This document shows, piece after piece, positions 19,649-32,988 of a stretch of 64,000 nt of DNA (positions within the stretch are counted from its first letter, which is position 1; each line of letters begins with the position of its first letter). Origin of the DNA: Strigamia acuminata. Lineage: Eukaryota > Arthropoda > Chilopoda > Geophilomorpha > Linotaeniidae. The position numbers and the translations under genes were made by a program. The stretch lies in the NCBI GenBank assembly GCA_949358305.1, contig OX442317.1, forward strand, positions 10,110,186-10,174,185, in the 5' to 3' direction. The notes beneath the pieces were generated by a model, which was not told where the DNA came from, made no database searches, and was given only the letters and a program-made list of their open reading frames with translations.

Positions 19649-22600
19649 ATGGCCGCTCCAAACAACAACAAAGTGCAAAGAGCCGGTGAATAAACTGACT
19701 TAACCGACTTAGCTCGTCTAGAAGATCGTAATACTACAATCAAATGGAACGAGGGAAACCTCCCGCCAAGCGGGGGCCAAAAACAAAAGGTATCCGACAA
19801 ATAAAAGGAAAAAATAGACAAACTAACCGATATTGCCAAATTGTTTAGCCGCATTGCCACCACCCGGCGATTTCATAGCATTGGGTAAGACGAAAACGAA
19901 GAAAAAATGATTATAATTGCACTTGCGACGTCCTGCTTTGATTTTAGGTGCCAAATCGTCGCGGTCGACGCCGACCGAATCCGTGGAACCGAAATTAGTC
20001 GCTCCGAAATCGCTCTCGACGTCAAGTTCGGAGAGAAAAAGAGAAGCGCCCGGTGGACAATCGTCCAGTTTGGTGACGAAGAAGCCGAAATTAGCCGCGA
20101 CTACTTCATTCGCACGTCCGTCGGGTTCGAAGAAGGAAAAAGATGCCAAGAAATACGACGCTTGGGATACCGTCGCTATCGAGGGTTTGAATTAATTTAA
20201 TTCAATTCGGTCGATTGATTTGTGTAATTTTTGTTTTCTGCAGTTGAACCGTCGGCGTTTTTGAATCAAGTGCACGACGCTGAAGAGAGTGGGAACGAGG
20301 AGAAAATGGTGGCGTTGGTTTGCGGCGCCATTAAAAATCTGCGCTCAAATAGGGCCAAGCCTGAGCCGGCCATGTATTTGAGTTTGATGTTTCTCGCCAA
20401 GACGAGGCCCGCGCTCTTCTGTCATGATTTTTGCGTTGAGGTTCGCTCGACACTTGTATTTGTGCTTTTTTTTACTTTTTATTACTTTTTATTACTTTTT
20501 TTTGTAGGCTGCATGTACTCTGCTTAAACGCGATGCAACACTGAATTTTAAAACGAAGGGGAATGCGAGCGTTTCTGTTTTGTGCGCGAATTTGCTGATG
20601 GCTGCTTTTCAGGATGAAAAACAGCAGTGGCCGGATTTGTTTTTAACTGTAATTTTTTCAATTTTTTCAACGCAAATTGATCATTTTAATTTTTAATCAG
20701 AAATCGAAAATAATTGCAATTTGTATATGAAAATCGAGTATATTTGCGGTTGTTGTTGCAAAATTGAACAATACTCCGTAGCATAAATCTAAAATTTCAA
20801 TGAAAAATGAAGATTTTTCAATGAAACATAAAAAAATTCAATGGAAAATGAAAAATTAAAAAATTAATTAAAAAAATTAAATTTAAATTGCAAATTAAAT
20901 TGAAAATGTAAAAATGGTTTCAGGTGTATCTTGAGGATGCTTTAGGTGAACGAATTTGGGTCGACCACGACGACTGCAAAGGTTTCGTCGACAACATCCA
21001 AACCGCTTTCAACACAAAAACGCCACCGAAAAACATGATGCAACCTGAATTTGGTTTCAAACTTGAAGTTTGTAAGTGACCCACTAAAAAAGAAGCCCGA
21101 AAACAAACAAAGCTCACGAGGTTTCTTTTCCCCAACAGGTGCTAGTCCACCGACCATCCAAATGGACGAAGACGACACTTCAGAGAGCGTGACCAGCACA
21201 GAGTCGAGAGAAAAACAGGACGTGGTCATCGTGCCCCGCTACACACACATTCAAGAACAAGCCGAAAACTACATTCTCGAGATCATCCGAGAACAGATTC
21301 AGCGACGCCAACCGATGGACAATTTCTCGCGAAACGTTCTCCGCGTCCTCACCACCGCGAGCGGCTTCAGCGAGGTTCGCCTCATCGCCGCCACTCGGAT
21401 GGAGTTGTGGTTACAAAACCCAAAAGTAAACAAACACTAAACATTTACATTTAACATATTCAAAATTTTAAAAAAAATTTCTTGTTGTTTTAAGTTGATG
21501 CGACCCGCTCAAGAGTTGCTCTTGTCGGTGTGCTTGAATTGCAATCAACACAATCAACAGGACGTCGAAGTCATAAGCCAGTTGATTAAAATACGGTTGA
21601 AAACTAAACCGCTCATCAATCATTATTTGTTTTGTATCCGGTAATTTTTACAAAAAAAAATGAAATATTTTTAATTTTTGTTTATTATTATTAATTTTTT
21701 TTTGGTAGGGAATTATTGAATCAGCACAACGATAATTTGGGAACGTTGTTGAAACATACGATCTACAACGAATTGTCGAACTCGAGGAACCCGAACAACA
21801 TGGCGCTGCTCGGCGTCATGTTTCAATTCGCTCCGGAACAGTCGGCCAAATTGCTGGCCGAGGTTTTCCAAGATTTGCTTACGAACAAAGACGATTACCT
21901 GAGGGCGCTGAGAGCCTTGTTCCGCGAAATTGTTCGTTCGTTGCGCCACGATCTAAATTATAGCTCGTTTTGCTTGGGTTTGATGCAGGACCGCAAAGAA
22001 GCTCAATTTAAAGAGCTCGACGCCGTCATTAAAGTAAACAATTAATCAAAAATATATTTTTTTTATGTTTTTATTTATTTGATTTAATTTTTTAAATTTA
22101 ATTCTAAATGAACAGGAACGGTTGTTTCATTCCGTGGCGGATTTAATCACTTTGTGCGTTTTCATGTCCATAACGCCGAACGTTCGAGAATCCGCGTCGG
22201 CGGTTGCGAGAGGCGACCGAAAAGGTGATTTGTACATCTAAACATACAAACAAATTGAACATTTATTTGTTTTTCATTACAGATTTGAACAATTTAAGGA
22301 ATTATCAGCAAATGATCGCGTCGATTCAACGCGACGCCGTGTGGTGGTTGCAGACGATCGTGCCTAACATGTTCAAACCGGCGAAAAATGATTTCATGCA
22401 TTGGTAAATACAATTTAAAAAAAAAAAAGAAATATAAAATTGTGAAAGATAACTTAATTGTTTGTTTAGTGTACACAAAGTTCTGTTCATGGAGCAGTCG
22501 GATCAATACTACAACAAGGACAATTGGCCACCCGAAAACGATCGGATGATGATGCTGCGCTTGGCCTCGGAGATTCCGGTGTTGGAAGACACTTTGATGC

Positions 22601-25600
22601 GGCTCATGATTATGGGTTTGTCGAAAGACCACCCGATTTCGTCGCCCGACGCGCACGAGCTGGTCGATCAGCTGATCAAGCGAGCCGCGAGTTTGTATTC
22701 TGAGGAGTTTCAAGTGATCCAAGTGGACAGGATCGACATGATCGACGTGTTGTTTAATATTTGCGCCTATCGCTACCCCGAAAACATCTCTCTGCCATCC
22801 GGGTATAGAAATTGAACGAAGCAAAAAGCAAATTGTCTTTTTTAATCATTAATTATTTTAGGTACAAGCCACCGAATCTGGCGGTTTCGAATTTGTACTG
22901 GAAAGCGTGGAAATTGTTGTTGATTGTGACCGCGCACAATCCGGCCACGTTCGGCTACGAAGCGTGGGGCAAGTACCCGACGTTGAGGAATTTCATCGAG
23001 ATGTGCATCACTAAGTGAGTTGATCGAATTTTTCGTTTTAATTGAATTATTTGAATGGTTTTCTCATTTTTTTCAGTCATTTTACGTTTCCGCCGCCGAC
23101 AATGGCGGTCGGGGAGAAAGCCGATGATCTTAAAAGCCAAGAATTACAAGTTAATATTGAAAATTTACAATTTTTATTTGATTTTATAATTTCTTTTTAT
23201 GTCAGATTGCGCATTTGGAGAAGCAACAAATCGTAGAATTCGAAAATCACTTGGCCTCGGCGTCGACTAAAGTGGCCATCACTGAAAGTAACAGTTTATT
23301 GGCGGATCAACTGACCACTTTGGATCCGGGGTATGTGTTTATTGGACGTTGGTTGGAAAATTGCTGTTTACTCATGCACAAAATGCGATTTTCAGAGGCG
23401 TTGCTAGACGACCGCCGCAACAAATTTTGGATCAATTGACGAATTTAAACGAGAGCTTGAAATTGGGACATTTGCTCTGCCGCAGTCGCAACCCCGATTT
23501 TTTGTTGGAAATCATAGAAAGACAGGTAATTGACAAATAATTGATTTCAAAAACTATGAGTGTAACGATGCATTTTTAGAAAAAATTCTGCCAAATTAAA
23601 TAGAGCAAATTTACGTGCACGAAGCATTATTAATATAAACAAAAAAGATGTTTTATTCGAATGCCACTGCCCCGTCTCTCTCTAGCCCAGAAATTAGAAA
23701 TGAGTGACTAAAAATGAAAATTGTATTCCACTTTGAATTGCAGGGCACCTCTCAATCGATGCCCTGGTTGGCTGATTTGGTCGAATCCAGCGAAGGTGCC
23801 TTTTCCGTGCTCCCGGTGCAATGTCTTTGCGAATTTCTGCTAAACGAACCCGCCGACCAATCGCTGGGCCAATCCACGTCGAGCGACAAAGAGGACGCCA
23901 AAGAGAGCTCCTCCAAGGAGAACAGCAAAGCCGACAAGGCCGAGAAAGCCAAAAAACGCGAAGTAATTAAAAAAAATAAGAACTATTGAGAAATTGTCCG
24001 AAAATAATGAAATGATTTGACCAAACAAACAGAAAGAAAGAAAGCAGAAACAACTGCTGAAACACCTGCAGAGCCTCCTCTACGAGTCCGACGAAGATTC
24101 GCGACCCACGGCCGAAGTGGTTGACTATTTCCTCCGTCGACTCAGCTCCCAGCAGTCGATCGCTCGAACACAGGCCATGAAAGTAAACGCTAAAAAAGCA
24201 TCATCGCTTTGAGTTTGAGTTTGAAAACAAGCTTTTCTTTGTTGTCAGGGTCTGACGCTCGTCGTGACGCCGGAAAAAGCCGAGGACGAGCCGGAAAAGG
24301 AGTCCGATCTGCGCGGACAAAGGTGGCTGACTCATTACCTGCCCCGGCTGCCGCATTTCGAGTCGATCCGCGCAGCGACGAGCGTTTCGCTGCGGCAGGC
24401 GTGTCAGATCGAAACCGACCCGTGGGTGATCAGCGCCTACGTGCAATACCTGGCCAACTACGCGCCGGACGAGCTCCTGCACGACTTGGCCGACCTGGCG
24501 CTCAACATGGCGCAGCTGATAGTCGAAAGGACGACCATCTTGAATTACATCTTGCCGTCGGGAGCGGCCAATGCGGAGCGCCGCAACTCGAATTTACGCG
24601 CGCTCATGATCATTTTCCTCAAATACGTGCGCAAGGCCAGGGAACAGGTCGAGCAGCAATGGGTGAGCGAGCGAGCGATAAAAACAATCGATTAAAATTA
24701 AATTTTTTTTTGTTTTCAATTTTCAGTCGGAGTCGCAAGATAAAATTATCATTCAGTGGATAACGGGCGAAGCGGCGACGATGCACATTTTGGTGGTGCA
24801 CGCGATGGTCATTTTGCTGACTTACGGACCCACGAGTGGTTATTTTGTTGGGGGATTGGTTTGTTTTTACGCTAATTGCTTTGTTGTTTGTTTTGAATTA
24901 GAGGAGTCATTGTTCGCGGAGATGTTGGAGACGTGGTTTCCGGCCAACTGCGATCCGCCGATCGCCTATTTGGCCGACACGTCGGAGGAGGCGTTGCTGC
25001 TGCCCGATTGGCTCAAACTTCGAATGATAAGATCAAGTGTTGAAATTTTAGTGGATGCAGCTTTGCGTGATCTCGATCCGAGTCAACTTGTTCTTTTTAT
25101 TCAGTCGTTTGGAATTCCCGTTGCAACTGTTAGGTATTCTAGCATTGCATTCAATTTGAGTTGATGATTTTATTAATTTTTTGAATTTGTAAAATTGAAT
25201 TTCTTGTTTTTTAATCGATTTAGTAAGCTGTTGCAAGCGCTGGATACGACGGTGCAGTATGCGGGTTATGAGATGGAGTCAGTTGTGGCCGATAAAGGAT
25301 ATATGCTGCAGTTGGTTGAGGTGCAGCGACAACGAGGTGCTGTGGGCGGTTTGAAGTTTGTCGAGTTTCTTGAAGATGAAGTCTCCACGTCACCTAGTAA
25401 TTAATTTCTTTCGAAACATTTGTCATTTTTGTTTTGGTTTGATCGGAAAAATGATATTTTGAATGTTTTTTCACATGAAAAACGTTTTCTTGAACGTTTT
25501 TTCACATGAAAAACGATTCCTTGAACGTTTTTTTCACATGAAAAACGATTTCTTGAACGTTTTTATGCATGAAAAATGATTTCTTGAACATTCTTTTCAC

Positions 25601-28600
25601 ATGAAAAACGATTTCTTGAACGTTTTTATGCATGAAAAATGATTCTTGAATATTTTTACACATAAAAGTGTGAAAATGATATTTTTATCGTTTATATTGT
25701 GAAATTTAAGGTTTTCCCATATGAAAAATGATATTTCGAATGTTTTTTTTATTTTTCATACGGAAATTGTTCCGTTGGACGTTTTTTCTTTCAGTTGAAA
25801 AATGTTTATTTTGAACTTTTTTAAATGCGAAATATTTAATTCAAGTTGTATTTAAACTGAATTGTAATCAAATTTTACAGAAGTTGATGACGAACCTGAA
25901 ATATTCATTCCCAAGAAAACTCCAGTGCTAGCACCTGCTGCACCTATAACATCCATCCAGCTCGGCGCTCTACCCCACGACTTAACATCTTTATTCAAAG
26001 CCGAAAGCGATTCCCGAACCGGGCCAACGCCCGAACAAAGCGTCTTTTTCCGCTCCTTGCACAAAACGCTGCTCGTCGAAGCCGTAACCAGCAAAAAACC
26101 CATCACCACCAAAACCCTCGACGTTTTAAACTCCTTGATCTTCGGTCCAGATTCAACCAAAATAGTCAAAGGATTTTCCAGATTTTCTTCATTCTCCTGC
26201 TCGATGTTCAGAGTGCTTCAATTATCTTTGGTAATTTATTCAATTCAAATTTCAATTTGTATAATTTGTATAAATTTTTTGATTTTTTTTGTTTTTTAGA
26301 AAAACAACAAAGACAAGTACAAGAAACAATTGGAATCAATCAGCAAAAGCTTACTGGAACATAAAACGAAGTTGCATTCGTCTTTGCGCGTCATCCTGCA
26401 ACAAATTGCGCCGATTGCGAAGAAACGGGAAACGGTCAGAGCCGGAAAAGTGGAAAAACACGAAAAATATTTTATCGACGCCATAAAATCGACGATTCGA
26501 GAGCACCCGACGCAACTGGAAAAGAACTTGAACGACATTTTACTGCGCGGGATGAAGTCGAATGCGTCCGACCAAATGATATCGGCGCTCGTCAAATTGC
26601 TCCTCGAGTCCGACGCCGAAAACGCATCGGCCACGCCGTTGTTCATCGGTTGGCTGCAGCTGCTGGAACCCGAGATCATCAGCAGAATCCCCGGCTTGCA
26701 GCAGGATTTGCTCTTTGCCAAGAAATTGAACGCTAAACACGTCGACATGTCGTTCAGGCCATACCTCCTGGCGCTCTTGACGCACCAGAGTAACTGGAAA
26801 ACGCTCCAGCAGTGTTTCGAAAGGATTCTAAGAGCCGAACACGTCGAAAAGTAATTTGACGAGCTTAAAACTGGCATGTTCGATTGATTTTATTCTATTC
26901 GTTTTTGATTTTGATTTCAGATACGACCCGAGCGCGGTTCTCGATTTCGTTTCCGCCTACATCTACATCCCCAAGTTGTGGCAGGGAAGGGACAAACACG
27001 TGCCAAAAGTATTTGCTATTTGCGTAATTTAATTTAATTTAATTTTGTAATTGTTTCTTACGAAATTGTTCAGCATTACGACGGTGAGAATCTTCTGCGG
27101 CTTTCGGAGACGCAAGTCGTGAGCATCGTCGACTACGTGTTGCGGGAAGCGCTGCATTTGAGCGGCGACGACAAACGCAAGTTATTCGAGAAGCGGCAGC
27201 ACTTGCTGCTGCACTGTTGCAACAACAACGAAACCATTCTGCCCGCGATCGTGAAATACCTGACGAAATTCGAGGAGAAATGCGACTTTTTCGCCGCCGC
27301 CAACTCTCTGCTGCAGCAGATTTACCTCCAGATCCCCAAGATCGCTTTCATCATCGACGACGTGAATAAATTCCTGACGGCCAGCGACGGCACGCTCTGC
27401 TGTTCGAGCAACATGGACGTGATTTCGCAGGCGCTTTTGACGGCGCTCGCGAGCACCGAAGCGGGCAAAGAGTGGACGGAGAAAATACAGGACATCGAAC
27501 TCGCCTGTCGCAAAATGGCCACCTGTCATCCGATTCTCACGCTGAGGTGAGTGATTTGGCGACGTGAGTTTTTGTCGATTAATCCATAGTTGATTTTTTG
27601 TGTTGCTAATTGCAGGCAACTGACGATGCTGTCGGCGCTGCTTCGCGGGAGGACCCAATTGGAATTCTACGCGTTTAAATCGCGCAACCATTTCCATTTT
27701 TTCAGCTGTGTGCTCGGAATTTTGGAACTGTTGCAGCCGTATTTGTTCATGAAAGAATACGATTCTGCGCTCAAAGACACTTTCGAGTCATATTTCGACC
27801 TCATTAAAGTAAATTGATTTGATTTTATTGATTGATTGATCGATTAATTTTTTTTTTTTTTAGAATCACGGGATGCACAACAAGGAGTTACGGGAACTGA
27901 TTAACCGCTTTTTGACTTTGTTGCACAATTTTGTGACAAACGACAACCAACGTTCGGTCCGATACATCCAAAAGCATTCCGCTTTATTTCAGTACGAATT
28001 TTAATTTTAATTTTAAAACAATTCAAATATTAAGTCTCTCGTTTTCAATAGCGACTTATCGAGCGTGCAGTCCGACATGCCGAGTCTCCGCTTGCTTTTG
28101 GCCGGAATTTCGTTGCCGACGCAAAACGACGACGTCGAAGAGGACGTTAAACCGACCGTGCTCGCGTTCACTCCGACTCAAACGGCCCCCACGAGGACCC
28201 AGGCACAATACGTGCCGGTCCTCAACCGACTCACGAAGGCGTCGACGAACGAAGGTTTTAAAAAACTTTTATTTGTGTTTAAATAGACTTTTAATTCTAA
28301 AAACTTGAATCTATTTTGCAGAAGTTTTGTCGTCGTTGCAAGAAATCGACAGTTTGTCCAACAGAAATGCCGAAGTGCTGCAACATTTCGTGGCACGTGA
28401 TTATTTTAATTGATTAATTCAATTAAGGTTTTAACTAATTGTATTAATTGCAGGACGATTTGAAGAAGTTATTGATGGATACGAACGAATCGTGCAGGAA
28501 TTTGACGCACAATTTGATTTTACGCTACATGAAGTACAAACCGAGTTCGTCGCAGGAATTCCTCAACTCGTTTCTCAGTTGTTTGGACAGCGATCTACAG

Positions 28601-28843
28601 GAAGTGGTCACGTCTGCGCTGGAACGGCTTGCAGAGTTCGTCATTCTGTCGCAAGGTTTATTCGATTAAATTCTTTAAAGTTCCGTCGAAAGTTTTTTCT
28701 AATATTTTCCTCGTTTTTGCGTTTTAGAAAACGCGTGCACGCTGTTGGAAAAGGCGTACGTTGTTGGTATATCGACCAGCATCAACACGATCCCCTACAT
28801 AACGGAAACGATGACGCTATTGAATCTGCAGAGCGGCAGTTGA
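19649..28843 (+). CDS. INTS1: Integrator complex subunit 1
   Basis: Scaffold of Integrator, the nuclear complex that cleaves snRNA 3' ends and terminates paused RNA polymerase II. I assembled 32 exons with matching phases (total 6270 nt, 2089 residues; human INTS1 is about 2190): 19649-19685, 19849-19884, 19948-20184, 20244-20440, 20508-20648, 20924-21071, 21139-21425, 21495-21640, 21709-22033, 22116-22224, 22283-22403, 22470-22802, 22862-23014, 23077-23149, 23206-23330, 23396-23525, 23744-23962, 24033-24182, 24249-24662, 24727-24838, 24902-25133, 25224-25396, 25881-26230, 26300-26850, 26921-27008, 27074-27546, 27616-27808, 27864-27991, 28052-28254, 28322-28389, 28454-28655, 28728-28843. Conserved blocks include PPPGDFIALG, GERIWVD, NIQTAFNTK, RNPNNM, IQRDAVWWL, SSLY-type LLCRSRNPDFLL, TSEEALLLPDWLKLRMIRS and FGIPV. 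It is mostly helical repeat, with an acidic/Lys-rich insert near residues 920-960. The donor after 28389 (GTGGCA) is the weakest call. Confidence 0.95.
25440..25670. repeat. Minisatellite in INTS1 intron 22
   Basis: About seven imperfect tandem units of roughly 30 bp built on CACATGAAAAACGATTTCTT followed by GAACGTTTTT. Each unit contains a short dyad (CATGAAAAACG against CGTTTTTCATG). This accounts for much of the unusually long 484-bp intron (25397-25880). Confidence 0.8.
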
Positions 28844-29224
28844 AATACCCGATTTATTATATTTGTTTGCATTACTGTACATTTTTAATATCATCTGTGA
28901 ATTTAAAGTCGAGTCCTTTCATTGATTACTAACACGCAACAAACATACGACCACAGAAAGTCGAAATTAAACGGTTAGAACGATTCATTTTTTTAATGAA
29001 AACTAGGCAAAATATTAAGCATTTTTAAAAGTGCAACCAACGTAAGCTGAAATTGGCAATTTCTTCAAATAAAATGACGATTCTATTGAAGATGTTGATG
29101 CGCTTCTCACATGAGCCAATAAATGTGGTTAGGTCCGTACAAATTATCTGGTGGGCTTTATTTCTTTTGCAAATCGGTTCTGGAGACCAACGCAAAGTGC
29201 CGCAAAGGTGCTGAATAGGCCTGT
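28844..29224 (+). other. INTS1 3' untranslated region and flank
   Basis: AT-rich, with an AATAAA at 29068-29073 that could serve as the polyadenylation signal and ATTAAA-like words earlier (near 28965). No other gene is seen. Confidence 0.5.
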
Positions 29225-29755
29225 GCGATATTGGATTGTTGCGAATGCGATTGCGATATTGGATTGTTGCGATTATATCGCAGATATATCGCGATATAAT
29301 CGCAATATCGCAATAATTGCAATAATCGCAAGATATCGCAATATCGCAAGATATCGCAATATCGCAAGATATCGCAATATCGCAATGCCAACAACAAATA
29401 TCGGCCAGTAACACCTCTAATCAATTTATTATCTCAATTTTTAATTCAAACTTTGTAAAAATCGTGAAAAATAGCCAAAAAATTCGTAAAAATCGTGAAA
29501 AATTGCCAAAAAAAATCGTAAAAATCGTGAATAATCGCAATTTCGCAGTAATCGCAGTTGTCGCAATAATCGCAGTAAGTGCAATAATCGCAATAATCGC
29601 AATATCGCAATAATCGCAATATCGCAATAATCGCAATATCGCAATAATCGCAATAATCGCGATATGCGATATATCGCAAACGAGAGCTAGCGACTTAAGT
29701 AGTTGCGATATTCACCGGAAAAAAAATCGCATTGCGATTAATCGCAAATTCGCAC
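29225..29755. repeat. GCAATATC/GCAATAATC simple-sequence arrays
   Basis: Two blocks (about 29225-29395 and 29525-29755) of short units such as GCAATATC, GCAATAATC and AAGATATC, separated by a run of AAAAATCGTGAAAAAT units. The many apparent reading frames here are repeat artefacts (repeats of Leu-Arg-Tyr-Cys-Asp). Confidence 0.9.
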
Positions 29756-31561
29756 AGGAAATGAGCAAAAATACGCAAGACGCACAGCTGCTACTGCCAC
29801 ACTCACTGACTTGTAAGCTACGGGCCAATGGAGTTTTCTCGACTTTCAAAGGTTGAGCCTCCGATTAACCTCCGATTGGGCGATGCTGCCCAATACATGG
29901 TTAGGTTAACGATTAATTATCAAAAAGATAGATAGATAGATAGATAGGAGCAGTCGTCCTGAATAGACAAGCTACAAGCTACAAGCTAAATACGGACACA
30001 AACATATTTCTACTGGTGAGCCAACGCCAAAGACCATTGTCAAACACAATGTCTCAGTTGCATTGCTCCCATTTACCACCCACCAACAACAGAAGGTTTT
30101 AACTCGGTTTATATAGTACTTTGGAAAGTATCATTGGTAGAAAAGTGTGTGAGTATTCAAAAACAGTTTTTAATTTGAAAAAAAAAACATAAGGTCTTGA
30201 AATTTATAGGTAACTTAAGAAAGTTCATAATTTAGATAATTGTAAAGAAAAAACTGAATGAATTAATGAATTGGAATAAAAAATAGCAAAATCGATACAT
30301 GTACCAGAACAAAAGCAGCGCCAACTGGTGACAATATAGTGAAATGGGAATCCAAGAAAACCCTGAAAAAAAAGGTTTCTAGTGAATAAAATGGAAAAGC
30401 AACCACAGGAGAAGATTGTGGGAAAAAATTGACTAGAAAAGGTCAAAGAAGAAGTAAAAACCAGTGGAATCAGAAATTGACGAAAATTGACGAAAATTTC
30501 GCCAATTGCCATACCTCTAACGACATCTGGTGAGAGCATTTAGCACTAGGAGGCAGAAAGTTGCTTAAATTTAATATTTCTAGACGACATTGGATGGAGA
30601 AGAGTTCAGAAACGGGATGTCGGAATCTACGTAAAAAACTAAGAAAGGGAAGAGAATCCTTGCATGTGACATACTTGAGGCATATGTGGAAATTTGGGTG
30701 TTGGATTTTAAATTATATGTGGTTTGGGACAATTTATTGCAGCAAAATTAGAGGGTACTTTGATTTGTGTTTTATTTTTTGGAGAGGGTAGATAGTGAAT
30801 TAGAAAAATAAAAAGTCCTTTAGCTGTTTTATTTACAAAAAAATATATATATATATATTTGCCATGATTACAACATCTAAATTATAAATTTATGAAAATT
30901 CATTACTGTGTTTCATTACTGTGTTTCAAATTCCGCCACAGGCAAAATGGCCGAACTGAATGCTGGACTGAAAATATCCTGTTTGACCTTTGACAGCTGT
31001 TTGAAGAGTCGGCATTGATAAGAAGAATCCCAAATAATTCCTTTTCGATCCAGGCAGGAAGAACCAGGAGAATGATCGCAACTGGAGAGGGGAGAGAAGG
31101 TGTCTACTCACTGGTCATCTCATGATGAATAAAACAGACAGAGCAAGAAGAGAAATTAAGCGTACGGTATGTTTATTTAACAAAAACTACTAAAGAGCCA
31201 ACTGAGCCAAGTACAAAGAAAAAGCACATTCATCCAAGAAACATCTGTATACTGTGTATTGCTGAATATCACCTGTGATCAACTCAGCTTTGTATTACAG
31301 TAAATTTAGTTTCTTTTATTGATTAATTTAGAAAAGTGTGCGGGAAAAGATGTAATTTTATGGAATGGATAAAAATAACTAATTCTTTTTATAGGATTGC
31401 TCAGCTACATGGTGACACTTCAGCTTTGTCGTTAACCAAGAGTTCAGGTAAAAGAAAAATATATTATTTAACGTAGTTTTCAACATTGTCAAAAAATATG
31501 TTTTATTTGAAATATCAAATTGATGTACACAGCCATAATAATTTATAGAATAATTTCGCTA
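29756..31561. other. Gene-free stretch
   Basis: AT-rich sequence with a GATA microsatellite (29927-29948) and a short TA run (30842-30860). I see no coding exon with family support. Confidence 0.5.
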
Positions 31562-32400
31562 TTACTGCATAAAAACAGTTCTGTTTACTTTCAACTCTTG
31601 ATAGAAGCTCCAAACAACAACCCATATATAAATCTGAAATGTATCTATTTCAAAATAAAAAACAACAACAACAACGTGAAAAATTACCCAAAATGCTAAT
31701 CCTGCAATTAAAATCAGGTTTGCAAAATCCTGCAACACAATTACAAATTGCAAGTAAAAATTAAAACCACCAGCAACGATTCAACAGAAATTAAATATTT
31801 ACTTACTTTTGCAACTAAACTGATGATTAAACAAATTGCAACAACAAGAATTTGTATTATCGTACAAATCAACCATGGCAGACAAAAAACAGGCTGATAC
31901 TAAAAATACAATAGATCAATACAAAGTTATATATATATATATATCCATAACAACATTAAGAAATGATGAAATGATAAAATCATCACTTTAAGAAATGCAA
32001 TTTCAGCAATTTTACCTGCTTAATGGCAAGTACCAAGCAAACAAAGTTTATAGTGCCAAGAATGGCTATAAAGATCCAAAGTCCACCAAGAATTCTTTCT
32101 TCTGCAAATTAAAGAACAATTTAAGAATAATTTGATGAATAATTTCCATCTTATTTACTTACCTTTAGCTGCTGCGTCGCGCTGTTGCTTCTCGTAATCA
32201 GAAGCTAAATTAAAATACATGCCAGCACCTATGACTGATGTAACTACTTTGAGCTTTGACAAAAATTGGGAAATTTGGTCTCATTATGTGAGGAAATGTT
32301 TAAGAAAATTATTCCAAGTACTCACTAAAGTTAAAATTGCAGCTGTGATAGCTCCTGCGTTTAAAGAGCAGCCACAACAAAACGAGTTTACTCTGCACAT
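31562..32400 (-). CDS. Small four-span membrane protein, copy 1
   Basis: Six exons: 32326-32400, 32163-32253, 32016-32101, 31807-31899, 31688-31729, 31562-31633; 152 residues. The N-terminus MCRVNSFCCGCSLNAGAI is cytoplasmic and Cys-rich, followed by four hydrophobic segments (about residues 15-40, 58-82, 88-115, 117-140) and a short tail (YQELKVNRT). Exons 1-5 are 75, 91, 86, 93 and 42 nt, exactly as in the divergent neighbour at 32989-34026, so both arose by duplication. The layout resembles arthropod four-span families such as DUF4728, but I cannot confirm membership. Function unknown. Confidence 0.85.
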
Positions 32401-32988
32401 GATAAGAGTTGGTTTCAATGATCAATTGGCGACAATAATCATCAATCTGACTTTCTCGCTTCTCAACTTTTGCACATGCGCAACCACTCAAGGACAAATG
32501 TAAACTCAATTTGACATTTCATTTCATTTAAAGACAATTTGATTTCATATTTCAAATTTCAAATTTCAAATAAGATAGTTACAACAAACTAATAAAATTA
32601 AAAACTGTAAAACCAAACAAAAAGCATTTTGTTTTACAGTATAAAATTAAGTTTACAAAAAAAACATGAATTTTATTTCTTGCAAAAATCTCCAATTAAC
32701 TTTTATTACGTTTTAAACTTATTTAAAATTTCATGTTGAACGTTCCCACTGCACATTACATTAACTCAAAATTTCAATTGAACATAATTGTTTGATTTTT
32801 TTCTTCAACTGTCTCTGTATAATCCTTGACAAGAAAATGAGAAAATTGTCTTTTAACCTCTTAATTGAATGCTTTACAACTTTTATTTATTCTTGCAAAT
32901 GATTGCGCATGATCGGTTTAGAGTGACAGTAAATTTCCCACACAAAGCTTGTTTTCTAACTGTTCTTCACCATTTGAACGCTTAAATC
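32401..32988. promoter_or_regulatory. Divergent promoter region of tetraspan copies 1 and 2
   Basis: 588 bp between two head-to-head start codons of paralogous genes. AT-rich and without recognised motifs. It probably holds both promoters and 5' leaders. Confidence 0.4.

Noticed and set aside
19907-20200. Alternative frame covering INTS1 exon 3
   Set aside because: Only the other frame continues through both splice sites and matches the Integrator subunit.
29025-29679. Several frames rich in Cys, Asp, Ile, Leu and Arg
   Set aside because: Made entirely of GCAATATC-type simple repeats; no start context, splice sites or family.
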